From contig OY756967.1 in NCBI GenBank assembly GCA_963580455.1, forward strand, positions 21,994,022-22,058,021: DNA of 64,000 nt. Reading direction: 5' to 3'. The translations under genes were made by a program, and so were the position numbers. Of this stretch, positions 1 to 10,992 are shown piece after piece. How positions within the stretch are numbered: position 1 is the first letter of the stretch; the number at the start of each line of letters is the position of its first letter. Under the pieces are notes generated by a model. The model worked only from the letters and a program-made list of their open reading frames with translations, did not search any database and was not told the DNA's origin. The DNA comes from Euonymus europaeus (lineage: Eukaryota; Streptophyta; Magnoliopsida; Celastrales; Celastraceae).

Positions 1-602
1 GTTGATTTGTTGGGTTTACTTTATCTACAGCCACGGAATTCAGCGTCTCTTCACTTTGAGCCTCTCGAGTATAACCTTTGCCTCACAGTTCTAAATTTCC
101 AGAAAGTTATTATACATTGGAGCACAATCTTTTCTTTCTGCTATTGCTGGGATAATCGCCCAGGATGGAAGTTTTTGCAATTGACCAAATGCACTCAATG
201 CTATGGATTCTATATTACTCATGACGAGTTTGACAGCTAATTGTTTGTTGATGGCTAAGGGTTTTTTTCCAACTGCTCTGGAGTGGAAATTACAATTTGA
301 CCGGTGACACAGTCCTTACATGGTAAGTGTTACCAACTGTGCCTAGTAATTTTTCCATTGTATAATTGGGTGAATTAAGTATCCTGAATCTCCTGACGAC
401 GTTGCACAACTGTGTCTTGGTGGTCTATTAATACTTCACTTGTGTCTTGTCTCTTGAGTGTGTGCAGTGGAGGGATAGTATCTGGGTTTCTTTTGTATTT
501 GAATTTTCTTATCAGTGGGGATTGTTTTAGATTGTATTTATGTGCTTTACGAGTTTGTTGCATGATTAGGATAACCTGAGGTCAGATTATATCATTGTCT
601 AG

Positions 603-679
603 GGAGATCCTATGCATTTATCCTTAAGGGTGATCCTGCGATAGAAGTGTTTGACCGCAGGCAACATCGACAGCAGTAA
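603..679 (+). CDS. possible last exon of an unidentified upstream gene
   Basis: An AG acceptor at 601-602 is followed by 25 open codons ending in TAA at 677-679. The peptide ends GDPAIEVFDRRQHRQQ, a hydrophilic composition that looks like a real protein C-terminus. I do not recognise the protein. No upstream exon with matching phase can be seen in 1-600: the most obvious donor (after ACATG at about 321) would put an in-frame stop just upstream. If real, the gene body lies left of the window on the plus strand. It could equally be a chance open stretch. Confidence 0.3.
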
Positions 680-2580
680 GCTTAGCCTTTTTTTTCTTTT
701 TTAATGTTCTTTCTTCTTTTTTGTTAACTCCATTAATATGTAACTGCGGCCATTTTTGACCTTTGATTGTGTGGCCCAGTAGTTATTTTCAATACGAATC
801 TGTGGCAGATAATTTTGGATATTAAGAATCGGCTACAAACTCCTTTTTTTTCACTTTGCATTTCAATGAATTATGCACTGTCTCCTGCAAACTATGGATA
901 ATCTATTTAATCATTTATGATTATCTGGTTGGTTCAACATGCCATTTGATATGATGGGTACTCCATTTATCATTTTTTTTCCCTATTATTTAAATTGCGA
1001 AAACCTATCGATACCTTCTGAGACCAGATCTTCTTCCTAATGCTCTGTTCTTTACAAAGTTGACTATTTGAGATTTCCAGCATTGGATTTAGATACGCAA
1101 GTCAAATCTCTGGGAAAATGTTGCATTATTGTTGCAACTTTGAACTTCTCAGATAGTCAATTTACATTCCTACGTCTGTGATGGCATCTCTTCCATGGCA
1201 AGGACCATTTCTGCACAAACTTGGTCAAGAAACTCTAGTAACTGATAGAAACAAATATTTATAGTGCAAGTTGGTCCATTATAAGCCAGTATATTACATG
1301 AACAAGCAATACAAATAGACAACAATATCTTGATTAGAAGATGAAGTACAATTATTTTATACTTTATTTGCAACTCTGACTGACAAGAAATGACTTAATC
1401 TAGTTTAACAAAATCTTACAAAGTCATGCCTGAGACTTGGGGGATTTGATCCAAGGCAATCACCTGGTCAAGACACAGAAGCAAAGCAAACTCTATAAAG
1501 AAACTTTAATACAGTTAGATCTATGGAAGGAATCTATATATGATCTATACTGTCTCTTGATATCTTCCATATGGAGAACAATGAAAATGCTGTGAGGTTC
1601 ATTGGGAACAAAAATATATAGACTAAAATTAAATACACATCTACCAAATCCATGAGCATTTGCTCTTTTGGAGAAACCCACCCCTCCTTTAGGCCAATCA
1701 TTGAAATCATGAGAGAATAATTGGTTCAAGGCATATTTTTACTATACCCATAAAATATTTGGATCATGGGTCATCACCCATAAAAATACAGACATATATA
1801 TATATTTGTTCCACAATAATGCTGGTCATGGAGACAGAAATATAATGATCTATTGATTAATATAGCTCTTACCCTCTCTAACTTTCTATTATGGTTCCTT
1901 TTAGGTGGGACTACAACTATGGGACAGTTTTGGGGATTGGCCACATCTACTCAAACAAAAAAGATATGGACATTGAAAACAGAGTGACAAACAACACCTA
2001 ATCTGCAAATTTAAAAACCATAATTAGGAGCTCAAATAGTTGAGGGGAATCTTAATATAGCATTTGCTTGGTTTTAGGTGATGACAGGGAATGGATGTTG
2101 ACCTATCAACAAATGAGATAATACAAAACAAATCCATCTCAACACCTTTCTTTGATTATAAATACACAAGTGGGTTTTGCTTGTGGATTATATATTTTTA
2201 AAAATAATTGAAGAAAAATTAAGAACTCTCTCATTTTTCAAAGGCCAAAAAGTAAAACTCAACCTTCTTAAGTTCTTAATGAGGGGGTTAAAAAAGTTCA
2301 TCGAAACACCCCTTAAGAGGTTTCCTTTTTCTGCTCTCTCTCTTACCAACTTTTATGAAAGAAAAGCTTGTCTTATCTCATATTATTCAATGAAGGCAAG
2401 TTATTGATAATATTTAATTTTCTCTATTTGGTTTCTTCTGCGAGTGCCTGCATCCCCTGAAGAGCCCAACCAATGAGGAAACACAGGCGGTTAGAGGAGA
2501 GAGAGAGTGGAGTAGGAGTCAGTGATTCATCGTAGTGGGTTCCCCTGCGGAAGACCCCCACCTCTTCTTTTCTATGGAAA
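680..2580. other. non-coding spacer upstream of the TGA gene
   Basis: AT-rich sequence with only short, unsupported open frames. It should hold the 3' UTR of any upstream gene and the distal promoter of the bZIP gene. A TATA-like string (TATAAATAC) occurs near 2158, and a purine-rich GAGAGAGAG tract near 2500. Nothing coding was recognised. Confidence 0.5.
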
Positions 2581-2582
2581 GT

Positions 2583-2592
2583 TATATAAATA
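2583..2592 (+). promoter_or_regulatory. candidate TATA box of the TGA gene
   Basis: TATATAAATA lies about 650 bases before the start codon, just upstream of a GC-richer stretch that reads like a transcribed leader. A leader intron (GTGAGG at 3065 to TTTTACAG at 3198) joins this leader to the exon holding the start codon. Its distance from the true transcription start is unknown. Confidence 0.4.
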
Positions 2593-2832
2593 AAATTTCT
2601 TCATATATTTATTTTAATTTATTATTTTTTCAAACCCCACAGGCGTGTGACAGATTTGCAAGGACAAGATTTTGTGTACCGTGAAATGGGTTGAAACTTG
2701 GAAGTCTGTGAATATTTACTACAGGTAGAGAGAGAGAGAGAGGATACATAAAGGCAAAACCCCATCAAACAGAACAGAACAGACTAATCAATCAGGATTT
2801 CTTCACATAGAAGTAGGGATAGAAAGCAGGAG

Positions 2833-3232
2833 ATGGAGACACCATGAAAGATCAAAAAAGTTGCAAAGTGAGATGATGAGATTTATCTGAGATGAAGACT
2901 GGACCCCTCCTCTTTGTGGGCTAACTCTTTGAAAAAGATAGCTTTGATCTCTTGTCCCTCCTTTTATCTCTCTTTCTCTTTGTGTGTCTGTGTGTTGTCT
3001 CAGTTGGGTTTGGCTCCAAATAGTTCTTGTTCTTAAGAATTCAAAATCAAAGCAGAGTACCAAAGTGAGGTCATACTGATCACTGATGTAAATTATTTAT
3101 TGAAGTAGCTTTGGTTTTACACTTGCTCTGCTTTTGGCTTGAATACTCTATGTTTTCTTAATAAAATTATGCGACATGTCCTGTTTTTGCTTTTACAGGG
3201 TTCTTGGGAATAGATTGAAGAGAATGGTCTAA
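2833..3232 (+). promoter_or_regulatory. cluster of short upstream open reading frames in the TGA leader
   Basis: The presumed leader carries four short ATG-initiated frames before the leader intron: 2833-2847, 2844-2876, 2873-2890 and 2892-2924. A minimal ATG-GTC-TAA at 3224-3232 follows the intron, 13 bases before the main ATG. If the transcript starts near 2615 all five are in the mRNA and could lower main-frame translation. Their presence is directly visible; the effect is inferred. Confidence 0.45.
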
Positions 3233-3245
3233 ATAGAGTATTTGC

Positions 3246-4481
3246 ATGGCGAGCCATAGAGTTGCAAATACTGGGTTTTCAGATTCAGGACCATCGAATC
3301 ACCATCTCCCACCTTACACAATTCTTCATGGAATTAATTCTGCATCATCAAGTTTCATGTATGCCTATGTTAAAGATTCTAAATTCTCTCAGAATGTTAA
3401 GACTTGAGCTTGTTTTCTTTATGGGTTACTCTTTTTTCCCCCCCCTCTGTGTTACACCTACTCATGCTGTTCATGGTAATTCTGTTACTTTCAGCAATCA
3501 GGAAGGGTCTACTTTTGATTTTGGAGAACTAGAGGAGGCAATTGTGCTGCAAGAGATTAGGAATGATGAAGCCAAAGCACGTAATGTTCTTTATCTCTAA
3601 TATCATTCATCTCTTGTGACGTTTGATAAGAATACCAACTCTAAAAGCAAAGAAATAGAGAAGGAAAAAAAGAGAGGTTTGAATTTGTCTACGGAGGAAT
3701 ACAGCAAGGGTGGGTTTCCATTTCTAACACAGTAATCATTCTGTGGCAAGAGAGTTGAATGGCGTGAGACTACAAACATAGAAACTTGACCTGCTCAACA
3801 TGATTTACTGAACTCCAAAAAGGAGGAGATTAGGTTCCTTCACCTTTTGATCAAAATCTTGGAGGCTTCATTTTGGGGCGATTCTCTGAGATTTGGCTTT
3901 TATGATTCTTTTGCAGCTTTATTGACATCAAGCAGACCTGCAGCAACTCTGGAGATGTTCCCTTCATGGCCAATCAGATTCCAACAATCCCCAAGAGTAG
4001 TAGTTTCTTACCCATCTTGATTTTTTCTCCATTGACTAATGTCTTATATAAGCAAATTTGGTTTATGATGATAACCCAATTGACCATTTATGGTGGGTGT
4101 GGTTCAATTAATCCAGGGAAGTTCAAAATCAGGAGGTGAAAGTACTGATTCAGGATCAGCAGCAAATACACTGTCAAGTACACAGCTAGAGCCTGAATCT
4201 CCTATGAGTAAAAAGGCATCTTCTTCAGATCGTTATCAGGCTTTTGATCAAAAGCATCTACATCTTCATCCCCATCAACAGCAGCTACACCAACAAATAG
4301 AGATTGCTACTGGTATCTCTAGAAGTGGAGGACCATCACAGCAACAGAATCAATCACCAGCCAAACCAACCCAAGAAAAGGTCTTTATCTACTGTCAATA
4401 AATTCATTATCTAGTTCGAGTTTTTAGATATTCCCAAAACCAAGGAAAGTGGGTGTCTTTTTTGTTAATTATTACTGTTTT

Positions 4482-4519
<38 letters not shown>

Positions 4520-7500
4520 CTTCTCCTTTCGTGCATCTATTCAAATGAAAAGTCACAGATCCTAAAACCCACAGAAAATCAAAGAAAGCATAGAGTTCCG
4601 ATTCCTGAGCGATTTTCTGTTCAAGGTCTGACATGTAATGAAGAGAGAGACAGAGAGACAGAGAGAGAGAGATGTACACTTAATAAAAGGACTAAAGTTA
4701 GAATCTGCACAGTAGTTACACACTGTTACCTTATAAAATGATAATAATTTGACCCACTTTACTCGATCCCTATAACTCCCATACACTCTTTGTTTTGGAA
4801 TCACAAACCCACAAAAAAAAAAAAAGGCCATGGCTTTTAGTGATGATTTTTGGTACCCAAATCATGTCCATGATCACTTCTTGCCACCAGAAAATGATTC
4901 ACCTCAGAATTCAGGATTCATTTCCTCTAGTTTTGTGAGCTCTTTATTTTCCTTTCTTTCTTTGGTTCTTAATTATATAGAATATAAACAAAGATTCTGA
5001 TGTCTAGATTTGTAAGATAATCTAAAAAGAAAGCCATAAAGCATGTGATTAAAGTAGTTCCTTTGATGTTGCAGAGGAAGGGAGCAGCAGCTTCAGAAAG
5101 GCAGCTTGACTCCAAGGTACGGTAGAAGATTTAATGTTTGTAATTTTTTCCTGGGGTCGTCTCAATCTCCTCTTTTTCTTCCAATTAGTATCATATATAC
5201 TAACCGAACTAGGAAGTCAGATTGAAACTGATATGAAAATTGATTTCAGACATTAAGACGTTTGGCTCAAAACAGAGAAGCTGCAAGGAAGAGCCGCCTG
5301 AGAAAAAAGGTGTAGTTCCATTCATACATGTATCATTGTCTATATATCTATATCTATATCTATATATATAATGTGTATATTTATTTGTATGAACAGGCCT
5401 ATGTGCAGCAGCTTGAATCCAGTCGAATAAGGCTATCACAGCTGGAGCAAGACCTTCAAAGAGCCCGCTCCCAGGTTCTCAAAATATCAAACTTTTTAAA
5501 ATTTCCATAATTTTTCAATGTATTAACAATAATGCTGGTTTTTGTTGTTTAAAAGGGTTTGCTATTGAGGGATTGCGGTGGTGGTTCAAATATTAGTTCT
5601 GGTCAGTTTCCCTGCAATTAAACTGTTAGTAATGTATAATCAAAAGCATCTTAGTTAAGTTTTTGTAAAATATTATTAATTATCTTGTAGGGGCTGCAAT
5701 ATTTGACATGGAATATGCAAGATGGCTAGAAGAGGACCACCGGTACATGTCAGAGCTCCGAACAGCAATGCAGGCACATTTATCGGACGGTGACCTGAGA
5801 CTAATGGTGGACGGATATATTTCACATTATGATGAAATCTTTCAGTTGAAAATGGTGGCCGCCAAGTCGGACGTCTTCCACCTCATCACCGGATTGTGGG
5901 CGACGCCGGCAGAGCGTTGTTTCCTCTGGATGGGCGGATTCCGGCCATCCGAGCTCATCAAGGTTTGATCAAATTCCCATCAAACAATATTATTAATTAT
6001 ATGCCATGTTTGTTTCATTTCTTAATGACTAACACATAATTAAAATTTGTGCGTTTGATTATTAATCATGATTAAAGCAGATGTTAATCACCCAATTAGA
6101 CCCATTAACGGAGCAACAAGTGATGGGGATTTATAGCCTCCAGCACTCCTCACAGCAAGCAGAAGAAGCTCTGACACAAGGCCTTGAACAGCTCCAACAG
6201 TCCATGGTTGAAACAATCGCCGCCGGTCCCCTCGTCGACGGCATGCAACAGATGGCCGTCGCATTGGGCAAACTTGCCAACCTTGAAGGCTTTGTTCGCC
6301 AGGTACATATGCATACAGTACATACATATATATATATATATATATATCTGTGTGCGCGCGCATTATATGGTTCAATTATAGCTTAATTACAATGAAATTA
6401 TATGAAGATAGGTAGTTGGTAGGAGTGAGAATATTAAATGCATAGGCGGCGTTATTATATTTAGAATTTTTAGAAATATCACTCTCTTCTTGGGAAAATC
6501 AAAAAATTATTATCCAAGTCAAGATTACGTGCCTCTATTATATGCATTCAGGTGACACGTATACTTTGGCTATTGACCATCCTATCCACTCGGTCAATTT
6601 TATTTTTTTAATTTTTACTTTTCCGATTTTCGATATGTTGGAAAGTAGGGATTAAAAAGTTGTTGGGGGTGTTAGTTTATCTGAAGTCAAATCAGTTTTA
6701 TTCCTTCCATGTATGTGTCTGATTGTATTGCGCCGCAATTGCTAATCTACGGACATGCCTACACTATAATATCTCTTCGTGGGTCCCTTCTTGCGATGAT
6801 AATCTAGATCATAATTAAGTACTACTATGCCCATTGACCCTAAAAGGGTTGTTGTCGTGATTAGGTCAACTTAACAAAAATAATACGATATTGTCCCACC
6901 ATGTTTGCCACGTGGGGGATCAAGTGGGTTTATACGGTGGAATCATATATATATTTTATATGTGGATGTTGCTTTTGCTTGGGTGTTAAATTAAGGAGTA
7001 AAGTCAATTTTGATGGGGTATTTTCATCTAATTATGTTGCCATCGGAAGGGGTAGTTCGAAAGTGATATAATTGAAGAAATAAAATCACCAGCTTTTGTA
7101 TTTATACACCCAGTATATATATATATATAGCTATATAGCTATATAATTGAAGAAATAAAATCACTAGCTTTTGTATATATTTGTTGTTTTAATAGATGAA
7201 TGATTGGGATGGTCGGTGGTCCAATTAATGATCAATGGATAAGACAAAAGGGTGGCATGATCAGTCAGTGTGAATCAACCTCTTTGAAATGTTTATGTTT
7301 TCTTCTGATATGTGATTTGTCGTGGCTTGTCTTATAATTTATATATCATATATACTATCATATATGTCTCTATTGACTCCTTAGAGAATGATTTTGTTTA
7401 AATTGTACGTATTAGGCTGATAATTTGAGGCAACAAACCCTCCACCAGCTGAGGCGGATATTGACAGTGAAGCAGGCGGCGCGGTGTTTTCTGGTGATCG

Positions 7501-7632
7501 GAGAATATTATGGAAGGTTAAGAACTCTAAGTTCTCTTTGGACGTCCAGGCCACGAGAGTAAGATCGATCTCTTTGATCCTAACAAATTGGTATAAACTA
7601 TTTACTATATATCTCACTTGAATTTTTGTATG

Positions 7633-7667
<35 letters not shown>

Positions 7668-7754
7668 TCGATGATGAGTGACGATAATTCGTGCCAAACA
7701 ACAACAGATTTGCAGATGGTTCAGCCTCCACATAATCACTTCCCAAACTTCTGA
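3246..7754 (+). CDS. TGA9: TGA9/TGA10-type bZIP transcription factor
   Basis: A clade of TGA factors that bind TGACG elements; Arabidopsis TGA9/TGA10 act with ROXY glutaredoxins in anther development. Exons: 3246-3358, 3495-3580, 3917-3996, 4117-4380, 5075-5116, 5250-5309, 5397-5474, 5556-5601, 5691-5962, 6081-6302, 7416-7558, 7667-7754. All junctions keep phase and give 497 residues. The N-terminal extension carries FDFGELEEAIVLQ and a Ser/Gln-rich stretch to about residue 181. The basic region (NREAARKSRLRKK) is near 203-215, followed by a short zipper (AYVQQLESSRIRLSQLEQ). The DOG1/TGA domain runs from about 260, with WLEEDHRYMSELR and the GIYSLQHSSQQAEEALTQG block. The C-terminus SCQTTTDLQMVQ is typical of TGA9/10, but I cannot separate TGA9 from TGA10 with certainty. 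Leader intron 3065-3198. Confidence 0.95.
4484..4671. repeat. CT microsatellite and facing GA-rich tract
   Basis: A pure (TC)n run of about 33 bases at 4484-4516 is followed at 4642-4671 by a GA-rich run with CAGAGAGACAGAG interruptions. The two could pair as an inverted repeat. Both lie in intron 4, upstream of the putative alternative first exon; CT/GA tracts are common near plant transcription starts. Confidence 0.7.
4830..4934 (+). CDS. possible alternative first exon of the TGA gene
   Basis: Inside intron 4, an ATG in an excellent context (GGCCATGGCT) opens 35 codons beginning MAFSDDFWYPNHVHDHF. They end exactly at a GTGAGC donor, in phase 0. That phase matches the exon at 5075 (RKGAAASERQ), so splicing would give a 351-residue protein with the whole bZIP and DOG1 parts but without the 181-residue N-terminal extension. 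A TATA-like TTATAAAATG lies at 4731-4740, and CT/GA tracts lie at 4484-4516 and 4642-4671. The match of phase, context and donor is seen; use as a promoter is inferred. Confidence 0.55.
7068..7175. repeat. short direct repeat around a TA tract in TGA intron 10
   Basis: The segment beginning ATATAATTGAAGAAATAAAA occurs near 7068 and again near 7140, about 72 bases apart, with a (TA)n run and GCTATATA repeats between them. It lies in the 1.1 kb intron 6303-7415. Confidence 0.6.
7638..7666. repeat. TA microsatellite running into the last TGA 3' splice site
   Basis: A (TA)n tract of about 28 bases ends with the AG acceptor at 7665-7666 of the last intron, so the usual pyrimidine tract is replaced by alternating TA. 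The following exon is required for the conserved C-terminus, so the acceptor is presumably used. Confidence 0.75.
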
Positions 7755-10590
7755 TCTGCTGCTGCCGCTGGTGGTTGAGTAATATTACATATGGAGATGT
7801 GTCTAGGGCTACATAATTTAGAGGAAATAGGACCTTTTTAATTATTATGATATTTATGTTTTTCTTTCTATTGATATGGTCTTTAATTATCATAACTATG
7901 CCATCTTGTAAATGCAAAAATCAATTTTATGTGCAGCAGGAATGTTCTACCAATTTAATTGCTTTTAAAGGAAGAGAAGACAATTAATGTCAAATGGTGT
8001 TTGGAGTACACAGCGATTATCATCATCAAATTATCTAAATATACGTATGCATGTTTTTGATTTTTCAGTGTCTTCTGAATAGTGTGTACATATACATATA
8101 TGGTAGATACATCAACAACAAATTAAGAGAGGGAAACACTGGGTTGTTGCCTGAGATTATCAATTTGATTGTGGTAACTCATTGCGATAGTAGTAGATAA
8201 TGAGTTCAAGTCACATGAGTATCATTCTTCGCAGTTCCATTAATGGGTCATTGCCCTTGTCTTAACTACTCCCCAAAATTGTGTCCGAACGTCTTGAGTG
8301 GATATATGGGTTTGAAGGCAGAGAAAAGCTTGCAGTGGATAGATTTTCTTAATCCAAAATCAATCTAAGTAAGTAGCTAGGTTAAGCGCTGTTTGTTTAA
8401 TCATATGTATTAATTGCTGCAATGGGGTTTCAGGTTTTTGGACCCATTTACAAGTTTATACACTTATATATATAAAAAAAGTAATTAAGTAGCAATAGCA
8501 GTCATAATCTTTCCTTGTAACCCTATCTATTCGACTTTACAAATTTAAGATGCCTTTTATTATCTTCCTTTTACTTTAATGCAAACGTCCTTTTAGACCA
8601 GGTTTGATTTAATTGCAAGAGTTTCAACCCTAATTAATAATATACTTTATTAATTATCATTTCTGATGGGGTTTTATTTTTTATTATCTGAAACATAATT
8701 GATCGCTTTTGAACCGTCCTTATTATTTGACATTAAACAATATGATTTTTTATTTTATTTTATTTTTATAGATATAAGCTTGTTTGTCGTTGACTAGCAT
8801 GATTGATATAGCCCACCTGATCTCAAAATGTTTGTTAAACACGCGTCAAATGGAGTTAGTGGGCCAGACCACCAGCCCATCGTTAGCCCAAATCGTAATC
8901 TTGAAGTCCAACCCAAAATACTTTCGATCGGATTAGACGACGGAGTTTACAAAAATTCATGTTTGGCTTTTGGAAAAGGGTTGCGGCAAGCAAGGCACAG
9001 GTTTAATACAATTTAAAAAATCTCACTTCATTAGGGATGTCAACGATGCGAAGATCCTTTCATTCGTATCCGTTAGATTAACTTCTTATCGGTCATCGCT
9101 AAAATATCAAATGGGTACTTTTGTCCTCACCCCATCCCGAACCCATTGAGATAGGAATCCCTGCCCTTCCACGTCGATTCAATTATATTAAATATAAAAA
9201 TGAATAAATTGATTTACCAATTCAAAAAAACTAAATTTTTTCTACTAACACACACATATATATAAATTCTACCTTTTTCACAAATATAAAAATTTATACA
9301 AAGAAATAATTAATAAACTCAAAAAAATCACAACGATTAATAAGATGATTGTTATGTGCATGTTCCCTTCAAACTTGTTCAAACCGATATCCAGGAGAAG
9401 GTGACAAAAGCACGTGGAAGCTGGACTGTTGGGCCATACTACATCACTTTAGTAGTTTTTAGGATTATTTAGTGGTTCATTTATTAAGTTGTTTTATATT
9501 TCTCCAAAACGTGGTCGTATCACATCCACGTAGTCAATATTGTATGATTAGTCTTTAGTTGCATGATTAATCGGAAAGTTAGTTAATTAGTTAATAGCTT
9601 CTAGAAGCGAATCATAGTACAGGTCGAGCTGCAAGGCTGGCTCTGGCCATTGCCTCATTTTTATGGACGTGTTCCTGTCGTGCAGGTTTTTTTGATGAAA
9701 AAATGATGAATTACTGAAAATTATATTTCTCTCTCTTGCTCTTTGAACCTCTGCCCCCTCTTATTCTTCTCCGTAAGTTTTAGGACTGGATAACCAAGAA
9801 CAGTGAGAACCTTGTTCTTCCTGACTGCTTGGTAAACCAGAGTGTCTAAAAGTAGCACCCTAACAATGATTCTTCAAAAAATATCAACAAATTTCAAATA
9901 TGTCATCTTTTCGAATATTAGACAAGTTAAATACTTTGTAAACAATAAACTAATTTCCAATAAGAGAACAAAATCATTCAAACTCCCACAAATCATACAC
10001 ATTTCTACCAAGCTTTTCAACGCAAATTTTAAATAAATTTTAGGTTATATGCCAACATGTATATATATATATATATATAAACTAGGTATTCAATAACCCA
10101 TCCCCGTCTTGTACTTGTTGTTTTCTATGTTGAAGCATCATTTTATATAACCGAATAATCTTTTTGATACCAGCCAACAACTTGCCATTAAAGGTATTGA
10201 GAAAGTAAACACACCCTCAATTTGCCATTGCCATTGAAGGCATATGGCATGCTACTGGCTAGTATAAAAAAGGTGATTCGATTGCATGAATGGATGCTTC
10301 GGGACGATGACAGCTATGAATTGCAGTATGAGAGAACATGTGAGGAAAAATCCGCTTTCGACGTATATGCTAAAGAAGTACATAACTAACAGAGCATAAG
10401 TTGAACTAGCGTATAAATTATAAAATAAGTTGTGTTCGTATTTTATAGAGCTGAAATTATACATAAAAATATCAATTGTCAAATACTGACTAAACATTTA
10501 AAATACTTTAATAATAAAACAAAAATCATTAATTATAAGGTGAAATTTATTTTCAATTGTACCATTCATGTTCATTTCACCTCCACCAGT
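7755..10590. other. spacer between the TGA gene and the SAGA-like gene
   Basis: Begins with the TGA 3' UTR. The rest is AT-rich, with a TA run near 10062-10079. A stretch at about 9035-9180 (GGGATGTCAACG... CCCCATCCCGAACCCATTG) resembles dispersed repeat debris. No supported gene. Confidence 0.5.
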
Positions 10591-10811
10591 GTTGCTCATT
10601 CGATTTTGCAATTTCAAGATCCTGTCAAATTTTTTGGTCATAATACATTATTACAACATTTTCATTTGACGCATATGTCGAAACTTATAAGTTCGTAAGA
10701 TGTTGCTCATTCGATTTTACAATTTCAAGATCCTGTCAATTTTTTTGGCCATAATACATTACAACATTTTCATTTGACTGAGCATATGTCGAAGCTTATA
10801 AGTTCGTAAGA
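10591..10811. repeat. tandem duplication, two ~110-bp copies
   Basis: Copies at about 10591-10701 and 10702-10811 both run from GTTGCTCATTCGATTTT to CTTATAAGTTCGTAAGA, with a few substitutions and small indels. They lie just beyond the 3' end of the minus-strand gene and may be inside its 3' UTR or flank. No coding content. Confidence 0.8.
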
Positions 10812-10992
10812 GACGTTACTGACACGAATGTTAAATGATTTTGCTTGAGTTACACAATCAACTCTAGATAATTATGTACATCTGAATGAACTACAATTAC
10901 AATTTTCTATCTGTATCTTGCCTCTGAGTCTACTACAAAATTTGTTATGGTTCTCCAATTATCACCACAACGGGCGATTGACCAATCTCTCT

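Noticed and set aside
1..321. Coding exon from the acceptor near 15 to a donor near 321
   Set aside because: Frames contain stops before the donor in the phase needed for the 603 exon; the 77-codon frame has no recognisable homology.
7381..7917. 178-codon open frame on the minus strand
   Set aside because: It is antisense to the last two TGA exons and crosses a TA microsatellite (Tyr-Ile repeats); no family resemblance.
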